A DNA stretch of 64,000 nt from Pseudomonas graminis. Its GTDB lineage: Bacteria; Pseudomonadota; Gammaproteobacteria; Pseudomonadales; Pseudomonadaceae. The notes beneath the pieces were generated by a model. That model was given only the letters and a program-made list of their open reading frames with translations, made no database searches and was not told where the DNA came from. The stretch covers positions 1-64,000 of the forward strand of contig NZ_MDEN01000052.1 in the NCBI RefSeq assembly GCF_001705435.1, written 5' to 3'. Positions 46,370-55,712 of the stretch are shown piece by piece (the stretch's first letter is position 1; each line of letters starts with the position of its first letter). The position numbers and the translations under genes are program-made.

Positions 46370-47512
46370 ATGACCCACGCCATGTTCATCCCGCAAAGAC
46401 CCTTCAGCCAACTGAGTCACCCTCGGGAAGTCATCCGCCAATTCACCCCCAACTGGTTCGCCGTGACCATGGGCACTGGCATTCTCTCGGCGGTGCTGGT
46501 GCAGCTTCCGGTGACCATCCCCGGTCTGTTCCAGCTGGCCGAAGCCTTGTGGATGCTGAACATCGTCCTGTTCCTGACCTTCAGTGCGCTCTATATCGCC
46601 CGCTGGGTGATGTTTTTCGACGAGGCGCGGCGGGTGTTCGGGCATTCCACGGTGTCGATGTTTTTCGGCACGATTCCCATGGGCCTGGCGACCCTTATTA
46701 ACGGGTTGCTCACCTTCGGCCTGCCGCATTGGGGCGATGCCGTGCTGCCGTTCGCCGAGCTGTTGTGGTGGCTGGACGTGGCGATGTCCCTGGCCTGCGG
46801 CGTGCTCATCCCGTTTCTGATGTTCACCCGCCAGGAACACCGCATCGATCAGATGACCGCCGTCTGGCTTCTGCCCCTTGTCGCCTGCGAAGTGGCGGCG
46901 GTGAGCGGCGGGCTGCTGGCGCCGCATCTGGCCGACAGTCACAGCCAATTCAGCGTGCTCATCACCAGCTACGTGCTGTGGGCGATGTCGGTGCCGGCGG
47001 CGTTCAGCATCCTGACCATCCTGTTGCTGCGCATGGCCCTGCACAAATTGCCCCACGAAAGCATGGCCGCGTCGAGCTGGCTGGCCCTCGGGCCGATCAG
47101 CACCGGTGCATTCGGTTTGATCGTGCTGGGCGCCGATTCGCCGCCGATCTTCGACGCCAACGGCTTGCCCGGCGTCGGCGAAATCGCCTCGGGCCTTGGC
47201 CTTATTGGTGGCGTGATTTTATGGGGTGTCGGCGTGTGGTGGTGCCTGATGGCGCTGCTGATCACCGCCCGTTATCTGCGCAACGGCATCCCGTTCAACC
47301 TGGGCTGGTGGGGGTTTACCTTTCCGCTGGGTGTGTTCGCGCTGACCACCCTCAAACTGGGCGCTGTACTTCATCTGGGATTCTTTTCAGCCCTCGGCAG
47401 CATGCTCGTCGCTGCATTGGCAGCCCTGTGGCTGATGATCATGAAGCGCACCCTGAGCGGCGCCTATAACGGCAAGCTGTTCGTTTCGCCGTGCATCGCT
47501 GCCTCACGGTAA
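46370..47512 (+). CDS. TDT family transporter (TehA/SLAC1-like)
   Basis: A 380-residue protein with ten hydrophobic helices and the opening segment FTPNWFAVTMGTGILSAVL, typical of the tellurite-resistance/dicarboxylate transporter family (TehA, Mae1, SSU1). These carry anions such as malate or sulfite. GGACAGGAG precedes the ATG. The 245-bp gap before it contains no gene; no regulator is adjacent. Confidence 0.88.
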   Translation: MTHAMFIPQRPFSQLSHPREVIRQFTPNWFAVTMGTGILSAVLVQLPVTIPGLFQLAEALWMLNIVLFLTFSALYIARWVMFFDEARRVFGHSTVSMFFGTIPMGLATLINGLLTFGLPHWGDAVLPFAELLWWLDVAMSLACGVLIPFLMFTRQEHRIDQMTAVWLLPLVACEVAAVSGGLLAPHLADSHSQFSVLITSYVLWAMSVPAAFSILTILLLRMALHKLPHESMAASSWLALGPISTGAFGLIVLGADSPPIFDANGLPGVGEIASGLGLIGGVILWGVGVWWCLMALLITARYLRNGIPFNLGWWGFTFPLGVFALTTLKLGAVLHLGFFSALGSMLVAALAALWLMIMKRTLSGAYNGKLFVSPCIAASR

Positions 47513-47654
47513 ATAACGCTCGCGCGCTCTAACGGGCTATCCGTTGGAGCGCATGCTCGACTTTGCCGCCGGTGTCGTCTTCAATGTGGCCCGGAACCGC
47601 CGTTCGGCGTTCCCATCCGTAAGCCGGCACCGGCGCCACTCAGGACCAGGGAAG

Positions 47655-49526
47655 ATGAGTCAGTCGCAGTTCAGTTTGTTGGGTAAGCGGCGCTTTCTGC
47701 CGTTTTTCGTGACCCAGTCCCTCGGGGCGTTCAACGACAATATCTTCAAGCAGTCGCTGATCCTCGCCATTCTCTACAAGCTGAGCATCGACGGCGACCG
47801 GTCCATCTACGTCAACCTCTGCGCCTTGCTGTTCATCCTGCCTTTCTTCTTGTTCTCGGCGCTGGCCGGGCAGTTTGGCGAGAAATACCCCAAGGACAAA
47901 CTGATCCGCATGATCAAGGTCCTGGAGATCGTGATCATGGTGGTGGGGGCCACCGGTTTTCTCTTCAATCACCTGTCGCTGATGCTGGCGGCACTGTTCG
48001 CCATGGGCACCCACTCGGCGCTGTTCGGGCCGGTGAAGTACTCGATTCTGCCGCAGCACCTGCATGAAAACGAACTGGTGGGCGGCAACGGCCTGGTGGA
48101 AATGGGCACGTTTCTGGCGATCCTGGCCGGCACCATCGGCGCCGGGGTCATGATGTCGGCGACCCATTACGCGCCCATCGTGGCCGCAGCGATGGTCTCG
48201 GTGGCCTGCCTGGGTTATCTCGCCAGCCGGGGCATTCCGCCGGCAGCCGCCGCTTCGCCGGACATGCGCCTGAACTGGAACATCTTCAGCGAATCCTGGG
48301 CCACCCTGAAACTCGGCCTGGGCCAGACCAAAGCGGTGTCGCGTTCCATCGTCGGCAACTCGTGGTTCTGGTTCGTCGGGGCGATTTATCTGACGCAGAT
48401 CCCGGCCTACGCCAAGGAGTTTCTGTACGGCGATGAAACCGTCGTCACCCTGATTCTGACCGTATTCTCCATCGGCATCGCCGCCGGTTCCATGCTCTGC
48501 GAGCGACTGTCCGGGCGCAAGGTGGAGATCGGTCTGGTGCCGTTCGGCTCCATGGGCCTCACCGTGTTCGGCCTGCTGTTGTGGTGGCATTCCGGTGATT
48601 TCCCACAGAACGTGCAGGCCAACAACTGGCTGGCGATTCTGGGTTACGGGCAAGCGTGGTGGGTGTTGCTGGACATCCTCGGCATCGGCGTCTTCGGCGG
48701 GTTTTACATCGTGCCGCTGTACGCGCTGATCCAGTCACGCACGCCGGAGAAAGAGCGCTCGCGGGTCATTGCGTCCAACAACATCCTCAACGCGCTGTTC
48801 ATGGTGGTCTCGGCGATTGTTTCGATCATCCTGCTGAGCGTGGCGAAACTGTCGATTCCGCAGCTGTTCCTCGTCGTGTCGCTGATGAACATCGCGGTCA
48901 ACGCCTACATCTTCAAAATCGTGCCCGAGTTCACCATGCGCTTCATGATCTGGCTGCTCAGCCACTCCATGTACCGCGTGGAGCATCGCGACCTCGACCT
49001 GATTCCGGATGAGGGCGCGGCATTGCTGGTCTGCAACCATGTCTCGTTCGTCGACGCGCTGTTGATCGCCGGCTCGGTGCGCCGGCCGATCCGCTTCGTC
49101 ATGTACTACAAGATCTTCAATCTGCCGGTGCTGAATTTCGTGTTCCGCACGGCGGGCGCGATCCCGATTGCCGGCATCAAGGAGGACAAGGCGGTGTTCG
49201 ACACAGCGTTCGAACGCATCGCCCATTACCTCAAGGAAGGCGAGCTGGTGTGCATCTTCCCGGAAGGCAAGCTGACCACCGACGGCGAGATCGACACCTT
49301 CAAAAGCGGCATGACCCGGGTCTTGCAGGAGACCGACGTGCCGGTGATTCCGCTGGCTTTGCAGGGGTTGTGGGGCAGCTTCTTCAGCCGCGACCCGAAC
49401 AAGGGCGTATTCCGCCGGCTGTGGTCGCGCGTGACGTTGGTGGCCGGGCCAGCGTTGACGGGTGAGCAATCGCAGCCGGCGCTGGTGCGTGAGCGGGTGG
49501 CGGAATTGCGGGGTGCGGTGCGGTAG
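47655..49526 (+). CDS. MFS transporter fused to a 1-acylglycerol-3-phosphate acyltransferase
   Basis: A 623-residue fusion. Residues 1-430 form a 12-helix MFS domain like LplT (PFFVTQSLGAFNDNIFKQSL at the start). Residues 440-623 form a PlsC-type acyltransferase with NHVSFVD (HX4D, catalytic His) and IFPEGKLTTDG. In E. coli LplT flips lysophospholipid inward and Aas re-acylates it. This protein has the flippase and acyltransferase but lacks the acyl-ACP synthetase part of Aas, so it would need acyl-ACP or acyl-CoA from elsewhere. The ATG at 47655 follows GGGAAG; the frame continues upstream without a fitting domain. Confidence 0.88.
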   Translation: MSQSQFSLLGKRRFLPFFVTQSLGAFNDNIFKQSLILAILYKLSIDGDRSIYVNLCALLFILPFFLFSALAGQFGEKYPKDKLIRMIKVLEIVIMVVGATGFLFNHLSLMLAALFAMGTHSALFGPVKYSILPQHLHENELVGGNGLVEMGTFLAILAGTIGAGVMMSATHYAPIVAAAMVSVACLGYLASRGIPPAAAASPDMRLNWNIFSESWATLKLGLGQTKAVSRSIVGNSWFWFVGAIYLTQIPAYAKEFLYGDETVVTLILTVFSIGIAAGSMLCERLSGRKVEIGLVPFGSMGLTVFGLLLWWHSGDFPQNVQANNWLAILGYGQAWWVLLDILGIGVFGGFYIVPLYALIQSRTPEKERSRVIASNNILNALFMVVSAIVSIILLSVAKLSIPQLFLVVSLMNIAVNAYIFKIVPEFTMRFMIWLLSHSMYRVEHRDLDLIPDEGAALLVCNHVSFVDALLIAGSVRRPIRFVMYYKIFNLPVLNFVFRTAGAIPIAGIKEDKAVFDTAFERIAHYLKEGELVCIFPEGKLTTDGEIDTFKSGMTRVLQETDVPVIPLALQGLWGSFFSRDPNKGVFRRLWSRVTLVAGPALTGEQSQPALVRERVAELRGAVR

Positions 49527-49619
49527 TCAGAACCCCGATATTTTTCAAACTGCCGTAATTACCTTGCGGAGATTCCCGATCGTTCAGACGCCACGTTTTC
49601 GCGCAGCAAACACGATCCT

Positions 49620-49709
49620 GTGGGAGTGAGCTTGCTCACGAAGAGGTCGGTACATCCGCTAACCCTTCAGCGGTAGGAATACCGTCTTCGCGAGCAAGCT
49701 CACTCCCAC
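49620..49709. repeat. REP pair, GTGGGAGTGAGCTTGCTCACGAAG family
   Basis: Forward arm 49620-49643 and inverse arm 49686-49709 lie between two convergent transporter genes, with the inner hairpin CGCTAACCCTTCAGCG between them. Confidence 0.85.
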
Positions 49710-49784
49710 ATGGATCGCATCTGCTGGACGACTTGTGGGTGACCGGGAATCTCACCACAAAGAGCAAGCCAGCTGCGCGGCCAG

Positions 49785-50747
49785 TCAACCTACAATCGGC
49801 TTCTCTGCCCCAACCACCGCATCCGGCGTCATCTTCCGGAAGTACGTCGAAAGCAACGCGCCGGAAATGTTGTGCCAGACGCTGAACAGTGCGCTTGGCA
49901 CCGCCGCCAGTGGCGAAAAGTGCGCGGCGGCCAGTGCGGCGCCGAGGCCTGAGTTCTGCATGCCGACTTCCAGAGACAGCGATTTGCGCTGGGCCAGCGG
50001 CAGCTTGAACAGCTTGCCGGTGAAGTAGCCCAGCAAAAAGCCGAAGCTGTTGTGCAGGATCACCACGGCCATGATCAGCAGTCCCGATTCGGCAATCTTC
50101 GCCTGACTCGCTGCCACCACCGCGCAGACGATCATCACGATACTCACCACCGACACCAGCGGCAGCACGTCGACGGCAAAGCTCACTTTGGCGCCCAGCA
50201 GACGTTGAGCGATGACGCCCAGCACGATCGGCAGCATCACCAATTGCAGGATCGACCAGAACATCTCCATGAAGGACACCGGCAGCCACGCCGACGCCAG
50301 CAGCCAGATCAGCGCCGGGGTCAGCAGCGGGGCGAGGAGGGTGGTCACGGCGGCGATGGCCACCGACAGCGCCAGGTCACCTTTCGCCAGCCAGGTCATG
50401 ACGTTGGACGATGTGCCGCTCGGGCAGCAGCCGACCAGAATCACGCCCACGGCGATTTCCGGCGGCAGGTGGAGCAGCTGACAAAGCAGCCAGGCCACGC
50501 CGGGCATGATCACGAAATGCGCGACCACCCCCAGAGCCACGCGCCAGGGGTGGCGCACGACTTCAGAAAAATCATCAAGCTTGAGGGTCAGGCCCATGCC
50601 GAACATCACCAGCCCCAACAACGGCACGATGTACGACTTGAGGCCAATGAACCAGGACGGGAACAGGAACGCCAGCACAGCAAACAGCAGCACCCAGTAC
50701 GCGAAGGTATTACCGACAAAACGACTCAACGCAGCCAGGGCGCGCAT
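49785..50747 (-). CDS. BASS family bile acid:sodium symporter-like transporter
   Basis: A 320-residue protein with about ten transmembrane helices and the family motif VGCCPSGTSSNVMTWLAKGD, the sodium-binding crossover region, plus EVGMQNSGLGAALA as the second half-site. Bacterial members import varied organic anions such as pantoate; the substrate is not evident here. Confidence 0.88.
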   Translation of the reverse strand: MRALAALSRFVGNTFAYWVLLFAVLAFLFPSWFIGLKSYIVPLLGLVMFGMGLTLKLDDFSEVVRHPWRVALGVVAHFVIMPGVAWLLCQLLHLPPEIAVGVILVGCCPSGTSSNVMTWLAKGDLALSVAIAAVTTLLAPLLTPALIWLLASAWLPVSFMEMFWSILQLVMLPIVLGVIAQRLLGAKVSFAVDVLPLVSVVSIVMIVCAVVAASQAKIAESGLLIMAVVILHNSFGFLLGYFTGKLFKLPLAQRKSLSLEVGMQNSGLGAALAAAHFSPLAAVPSALFSVWHNISGALLSTYFRKMTPDAVVGAEKPIVG

Positions 50748-50828
50748 GGCCTGCTCCTTTCTTATGGGTATGAAGGTGATGCAGACGCTATGGAGCCAGC
50801 AAGCCGGCCCCTGCGTCAGTGGGCGAAA

Positions 50829-51749
50829 TCAGATCCCCTGGGGAATCTCTTCGCCGCCCAGTGCTTCCATCAATTGCGGCAGGAACTCACCGAACGTCAG
50901 CATCATCAAGGTGAAGCTGGCGTCCTGCTGACCCAGCGCATCGTCGCCGCCGTTCTGCTCGGCTTCATCCTGCAGCAGGTCTTCGAACTTCAGGCGTTTG
51001 ATACCGAGCTTGTCATCCAGCACGAACGACAGCTTGTCCTGCCACGCCAGCGACAGCTGAGTGACGACCTTGCCGGTGCTCAGGTGCAGCTGGATTTCGT
51101 CGCTGGTCAGGTCCTGACGCTTGCACTTCACAACGCCGCCGTCTTCGTGGGTGTCGCGCAGTTCGCATTCGTCCAGCACGAAGAAGTGCTCGGCGGTCTC
51201 GCCAGTCTTGACCCACTCGGTCATGACAGCGGTTGGCGCTGTTTTGACGGTCACGGGGCGGACGGGCAACGAGCCGACCACTTCACGCAGGGTCGACAGC
51301 AGGTCTTCGGCGCGCTTCGGGCTGGAAGCGTTGACCAGAATCACGCCCTGCTTGGGGGCGATGGCGGCGAACGTGGCCGAGCGACGGATAAAGGCGCGGG
51401 GCAGAAAGGCCTGGATGATTTCATCCTTGAGCTGATCGCGTTCCTTCTTGTAGACCTTGCGCATCTGCTCGGTCTCGATCTCTTCGACTTTCTCTTTCAA
51501 TGCATCGTTGACCACGCTGCCGGGCAGGATGCGTTCTTCCTTGCGCGCCGAGATCAGCATGAAATCACCGCTGACGTGCACCAGTGGCGCGTCTTCGCCC
51601 TTGCCGAACGGGGCGATGAAACCGTAAGTGGTCAACTCCTGGCTGGCACAGGCACGTGCAGGCTTGGTCGCCAACGCGGTTTCCAGCGCCTCGGCGTCAA
51701 ATGGCAGGTCCTGGGTCAGGCGATAGACAAGCAGGTTTTTGAACCACAT
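50829..51749 (-). CDS. rdgC: Recombination-associated protein RdgC
   Basis: A 306-residue ring-forming DNA-binding protein that limits RecA. It starts [11 protein letters not shown] and has the conserved [22 protein letters not shown] core. Of two close ATGs, the one at 51747-51749 is best placed behind AAGGAGAG; the earlier one is only 1 nt from it. Length matches the family. Confidence 0.95.
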   Translation of the reverse strand: MWFKNLLVYRLTQDLPFDAEALETALATKPARACASQELTTYGFIAPFGKGEDAPLVHVSGDFMLISARKEERILPGSVVNDALKEKVEEIETEQMRKVYKKERDQLKDEIIQAFLPRAFIRRSATFAAIAPKQGVILVNASSPKRAEDLLSTLREVVGSLPVRPVTVKTAPTAVMTEWVKTGETAEHFFVLDECELRDTHEDGGVVKCKRQDLTSDEIQLHLSTGKVVTQLSLAWQDKLSFVLDDKLGIKRLKFEDLLQDEAEQNGGDDALGQQDASFTLMMLTFGEFLPQLMEALGGEEIPQGI

Positions 51750-51859
51750 GGGGTACATCTCTCCTTTATACAAAGGGGGGCATTATTCGCTGCTGCGACC
51801 CTGCGGCCAACCCTGATGTAAGCCTTTGGAAGGATTATAAAATTTATTTCAAAAAGTGC

Positions 51860-51888
51860 TTGCCAGCTTTTTGATCGCTCCGTAGAAT
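51860..51888 (+). promoter_or_regulatory. Sigma-70 promoter of the tRNA-Val/tRNA-Asp operon
   Basis: TTGCCA (51860-51865) and TAGAAT (51883-51888) are separated by exactly 17 bp. A GCGCGCC discriminator, typical of stringently controlled RNA genes, follows. Confidence 0.8.
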
Positions 51889-51908
51889 GCGCGCCACACC
51901 GAAGCGAA

Positions 51909-51984
51909 GGGTGATTAGCTCAGCTGGGAGAGCGTCTGCCTTACAAGCAGAATGTCGGCGGTTCGATCCCGTCATCACCCACCA
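51909..51984 (+). tRNA. tRNA-Val (anticodon TAC)
   Basis: A 76-nt cloverleaf with acceptor stem GGGTGAT/ATCACCC, encoded CCA, and anticodon stem TCTGC/GCAGA around CTTACAA. The anticodon TAC is at 51942-51944. Confidence 0.97.
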
Positions 51985-52003
51985 TTCGTTTCAAGTGTTA
52001 CGC

Positions 52004-52080
52004 GCAGCGGTAGTTCAGTCGGTTAGAATACCGGCCTGTCACGCCGGGGGTCGCGGGTTCGAGTCCCGTCCGCTGCGCCA
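52004..52080 (+). tRNA. tRNA-Asp (anticodon GTC)
   Basis: A 77-nt cloverleaf with acceptor stem GCAGCGG/CCGCTGC, a G before the encoded CCA, and anticodon GTC at 52038-52040 in loop CTGTCAC. It is co-transcribed with tRNA-Val 19 bp upstream. Confidence 0.97.
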
Positions 52081-52123
52081 TATTGAGTTACGAGGCCCTT
52101 GAACTCCTCGTAACGACAAAGAG

Positions 52124-52147
52124 AGCGACCTTAGGGTCGCTTTTTTT
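52124..52147 (+). terminator. Intrinsic terminator of the tRNA operon
   Basis: AGCGACC-TTAG-GGTCGCT is followed by a run of seven T residues. Confidence 0.92.
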
Positions 52148-52203
52148 GTGCGTGAGATTTGGTGGGCGCGGCTGATCTGAGGTGACCAGTGTCCACACTG
52201 GCC

Positions 52204-52364
52204 TCTTCCCGGCTAAAGCCGGTCCTACGAAAAGCAGCGCGTGCATCCAGTGCAACGATTCATAGCCCGCAAGCCTGATGATGCTCACACCGGCCTCTTC
52301 CCGGCTGAAGCCGGTCCCACGAAAAGCACTGCGTAGTCCCGTAGGACCGGCTTCAGCCGGGAAG
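52204..52364. repeat. Three REP elements, CTTCCCGGCTGAAGCCGGTCC family
   Basis: Copies lie at 52204-52229 (forward), 52297-52321 (forward) and 52340-52364 (inverse). They form the left part of the gene-free island at 52148-52718. Confidence 0.85.
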
Positions 52365-52375
52365 CTTTTGATCTG

Positions 52376-52680
52376 CTTTTGATCTTCGTACACAGAAGGC
52401 CCAAACACCGCCAATCGCGACTTGGGTGCAGGCTGAACGCAGGTCTCGCGCAGTGGGCCGAGCGGCATGGATGCCGCGAGAGCGCCGTCAGGACATGGAT
52501 GTCCGTTCGGCGCGGGCCCACGGAGCGAGACCGGAGTGAGGGAACCCCGAGGCACGAGGGGCCCAACCAGGAGCAGGCACCCTTGGTTACTTGGGGTGCT
52601 TTTCCAAGTAACTCGCCGAAGGCGAAATGTCTGCCGTTAGGCAGACGCTCTTGACCTTCTCTCAGCCGCACCGCGCACTC
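52376..52680. repeat. Long structured dispersed-type repeat of pseudomonads
   Basis: About 300 bases without a credible gene hold several perfect hairpins: GTTACTTGG/CCAAGTAAC (52586-52612), GTCTGCC-GTTA-GGCAGAC (52629-52646), and small CGGCATGGATGCCG and GACATGGATGTCC stems. The CCCGAGGCACGAGGGGCCC and GGAGCAGGCACCC stretch is one I recall as recurring between genes in P. syringae/fluorescens genomes; copy number in this strain cannot be judged from one window. Frames annotated in it would be spurious. Confidence 0.5.
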
Positions 52681-52750
52681 GGGGACAGATTAATTTACGG
52701 TGAAGCGCTGTAAATAAATCAGTCCCCTAGACCCAAGTCCCCTAGACCCA
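52681..52750. repeat. MITE-like inverted repeat with adjoining 15-bp tandem duplication
   Basis: GGGGACAGATTAATTTAC (52681-52698) faces GTAAATAAATCAGTCCCC (52710-52727), 18-bp arms with two mismatches around an 11-base centre. AGTCCCCTAGACCCA is present twice in tandem (52721-52735, 52736-52750). The right arm contains the nirD stop codon. Confidence 0.8.
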
Positions 52751-53114
52751 CCTCCACAGCATCCCCCACCAGCCGAACCGGCCAGGTCCGCAGCCGCAGC
52801 GCTGCGTCTTCAAGGCACGTGCCATCTTCCAGCCGGTAATGCTGCTTATACAAAGGCGAAGCGATCACAAGGTCCCCGCCCAAACTGCCGACCAACCCCC
52901 GACCCATCACATTCACCCCCGTCACCGGATCGCGATTGTCCACCGCAAACAACTGCGGCGCGCCGCCAATCGACGCCACAAAAAACAGCGCCACCTGCGC
53001 AGTGCCCACCAGCGCCACCACCCCGGAATTCAGCACCAGATCCTCGCGCGCACACACCGCGCGCCACACCTGAGCTTTTGGCATCTCCCTCACAGCCGCA
53101 TTGGCCTGGCTCAT
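52719..53114 (-). CDS. nirD: Nitrite reductase [NAD(P)H] small subunit NirD
   Basis: A 131-residue Rieske-fold protein without the cluster Cys/His ligands, as in other NirD proteins (VWRAVCAREDLVLNSGVVAL; YRLEDGTCLED). With NirB it reduces nitrite to ammonium in the cytoplasm. The protein ends VGLGDLGLGD: the last ten codons come from a 15-bp tandem duplication and the stop from a MITE-like repeat arm, so the tail is probably not native. It overlaps the nirB stop by 4 nt. Confidence 0.92.
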   Translation of the reverse strand: MSQANAAVREMPKAQVWRAVCAREDLVLNSGVVALVGTAQVALFFVASIGGAPQLFAVDNRDPVTGVNVMGRGLVGSLGGDLVIASPLYKQHYRLEDGTCLEDAALRLRTWPVRLVGDAVEVGLGDLGLGD

Positions 53115-55672
53115 CGTGAAACCTCCACAGCAGCAATCAGATTCAACTCTTCAGCGCGAGCGGGACGACGCTGGCTGCGCTCCTTGACGAAATGAATGTC
53201 CGGGTCAGCGCCCTTGTCATTGACGAACGTGCGGAAACGCTTGAGTTTCTCCGGGCTCTTCAGCGCATTCGCCCACTCGCATTCATAACGGTCGACCACC
53301 AACTGCATCTGCGCCTCCAGTTCGTCGGCGAGCCCCAGGCTGTCCTCGATCACCACCGCTTTCAGAAAATCCAGCCCGCCTTCAATGGACTCGCGCCAGA
53401 CCGACGTTCTCTGCAACTTGTCAGCGGTGCGGATGTAAAACATCAGCACGCGGTCGATGTAGCGAATCAGCGTCTCGTCGTCCAGATCGGTGGCGAACAG
53501 CTCGGCGTGGCGCGGGCGCATGCCGCCGTTGCCGCACACGTAGAGATTCCAGCCGTTCTCCGTGGCGATCACGCCGATGTCCTTGCTCTGGGCTTCGGCG
53601 CATTCACGGGTGCAACCGGACACCGCGAACTTCAGCTTGTGGGGTGAACGCAGGCCCTTGTAGCGGTCCTCGATGTTGAGCGCCATCTGCACGCTGTCCT
53701 GAATGCCGTAACGGCACCAGGTGCTGCCGACGCAGGACTTCACCGTCCGCGTCGATTTGCCGTAGGCATGGCCGGTCTCGAACCCGGCGGCGATCAGCTC
53801 GGCCCAGATGTCCGGCAGCTCATGCAGTTGCGCGCCGAACAGGTCGATGCGCTGGCCACCAGTGATCTTGGTGTACAGGTCGTATTTCTTCGCGACCGCG
53901 CCAATGGCGATCAAGCCGTCGGCAGTGATTTCGCCCGCCGGGATGCGCGGCACCACTGAGTACGTGCCGTTCTTCTGCATGTTGGCCATGAACGTGTCGT
54001 TGGTGTCCTGCAGCGGCACCAGCGACGGGTCCATGATCGGCCGATTCCAGCACGAGGCGAGGATCGAGCCGACGGTGGGCTTGCAGATGTCGCAACCCAG
54101 ATGGCCTTTGCCGTGGCGGGCCAGCATCTCGTCGAAGCTTTCGATGTTTTCCACCCGGGCGAAGGCGTACAGCTCCTGACGCGTGAAGGGGAAGTGCTCG
54201 CACAGGCTTTTATCGACGGTGACGCCGCGGGCGATCAGCTCGTGCTCGAACACGCTCTTCAGCAGCGCTGCACAACCGCCGCAACCGGTGGCGGCCTTTG
54301 TGCAGGCCTTGAGCCCGGCGAGGTCCGTGCAGCCGCCGTCGATGGCCGAGCAGATCGAGGCCTTGCTGACGTTGTGGCACGAGCAAATGGTTGCCGTGGC
54401 GGGCAGGGCATCGGCGCCAAGCGTCGGCGCGCCGTCGCTGTGGGGGAGGATCAGGCTAGACGGATTGGCCGGCAGCTTGATGCCGTTCTGCACGTATTGC
54501 AGCAAGGTGTCGTAATAGCTGTTGTCACCCACCAGCACGGCGCCGAGCACCTTTTTGCCATCGGCGGACACCACCAGGCGGCGATAACTGCCGGTGGCCT
54601 CGTCGATAAACCGGTAGCTGCGCGCGCCCGTCAACGCGCCGTGGGCATCGCCGATGGAGCCAACGTCGACGCCCAGCAGTTTGAGTTTGGTCGACATGTC
54701 GGCGCCGAAGAATGGCTCGGCGGTCAGGTCGCACAATTGCGCGGCGACGTTGCGCGCCATTTGATAACCCGGCGCGACGAGGCCGAAAACGCTGCCGTTC
54801 CAGGCGGCGCACTCACCGATGGCAAAAATGTCGGCGTCGCTGGTGCGGCAATGTTCGTCGATGGCGATGCCGCCGCGCGGGCCCAGCGCCAGTTCACACT
54901 GGCGGGCGAGGGCGTCCTGGGGGCGTATGCCGGCAGAGAAGACGATCAGATCGGTTTCGAGGAATTCATCGCCGGCGAAATTCATCCGGTAGCGGTATTC
55001 CTCACCCGCGCTGATGGATTGCGTCGCGCGAGACAGGTGCACGCCCACGCCCAGCGCTTCGATGCGCGCCTTCAGGGCGGCGCCGCCGTGGTCATCCAGC
55101 TGCACCGGCATCAGGCGCGGCGCGAATTCCACCACGTGGGCTTCCAGGCCCAGGGACTTCAGCGCGTTGGCCGCTTCCAGTCCCAACAGCCCGCCGCCGA
55201 CCACCACGCCGCGTTTTGCCTGGCTGGCGGCGGCGCGGATGGTGTCGAGGTCGTCCAGGGTGCGGTAGACCAGCCGAGAATGGCCTTCAGCGCCTTCGAT
55301 GGGCGGCACGAAAGGATAGGAACCCGTCGCCAGCACCAGCTTGTCGTACCCGAAGCTGCCCTTGGCGGTGATCACTTCGCGCCGCGCCCGGTCGATTTCC
55401 AGCACCGGCACACCCAGGTGCAGCGCAAGCCCGGTCTGCTCATATAAAGAAGCAGCGCTCATCGCCAGTGACTCGGCGTCGCGACCACCAAAGTATTCGG
55501 ACAGATGCACGCGGTCATAGGCGCGCTGGCCTTCCTCACCGAACACATGAATGCGATAGTGCTCAAGGGCGCCGGCGGCGATCAGTTGCTCGACGCAGTG
55601 GTGACCCACCATGCCGTTGCCGATGACGATGAGGGTTTGGACGTCGTTGAGTGGGGCGACTGTGGTGTTCAT
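53111..55672 (-). CDS. nirB: Nitrite reductase [NAD(P)H] large subunit NirB
   Basis: An 853-residue protein with an FAD/NADH-binding oxidoreductase domain (VIGNGMVGHHCVEQL at the start, GVVVGGGLLGLEAANALK for NADH), a BFD-like [2Fe-2S] domain (TICSCHNVSKASIC, TGCGGCAALL) and the sirohaem/[4Fe-4S] domain (KSCVGSTWCRYG, VSGCTRECAEAQSKD). It carries out six-electron reduction of nitrite to ammonium. Transcription starts from a -24/-12 promoter about 220 bp upstream and passes a leader terminator with ANTAR-type hairpins. Confidence 0.96.
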   Translation of the reverse strand: MNTTVAPLNDVQTLIVIGNGMVGHHCVEQLIAAGALEHYRIHVFGEEGQRAYDRVHLSEYFGGRDAESLAMSAASLYEQTGLALHLGVPVLEIDRARREVITAKGSFGYDKLVLATGSYPFVPPIEGAEGHSRLVYRTLDDLDTIRAAASQAKRGVVVGGGLLGLEAANALKSLGLEAHVVEFAPRLMPVQLDDHGGAALKARIEALGVGVHLSRATQSISAGEEYRYRMNFAGDEFLETDLIVFSAGIRPQDALARQCELALGPRGGIAIDEHCRTSDADIFAIGECAAWNGSVFGLVAPGYQMARNVAAQLCDLTAEPFFGADMSTKLKLLGVDVGSIGDAHGALTGARSYRFIDEATGSYRRLVVSADGKKVLGAVLVGDNSYYDTLLQYVQNGIKLPANPSSLILPHSDGAPTLGADALPATATICSCHNVSKASICSAIDGGCTDLAGLKACTKAATGCGGCAALLKSVFEHELIARGVTVDKSLCEHFPFTRQELYAFARVENIESFDEMLARHGKGHLGCDICKPTVGSILASCWNRPIMDPSLVPLQDTNDTFMANMQKNGTYSVVPRIPAGEITADGLIAIGAVAKKYDLYTKITGGQRIDLFGAQLHELPDIWAELIAAGFETGHAYGKSTRTVKSCVGSTWCRYGIQDSVQMALNIEDRYKGLRSPHKLKFAVSGCTRECAEAQSKDIGVIATENGWNLYVCGNGGMRPRHAELFATDLDDETLIRYIDRVLMFYIRTADKLQRTSVWRESIEGGLDFLKAVVIEDSLGLADELEAQMQLVVDRYECEWANALKSPEKLKRFRTFVNDKGADPDIHFVKERSQRRPARAEELNLIAAVEVSR

Positions 55673-55712
55673 ATCGAGTCCCGGCCAAGGCCAATCAGGT
55701 TTTTCGAAAGCA

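Noticed and set aside
52376..52680. Short frames within the repeat island (for example 52379-52654 plus strand)
   Set aside because: They lie in hairpin-rich repeat sequence, read as Arg/Pro/Gly-rich peptides and lack ribosome sites.
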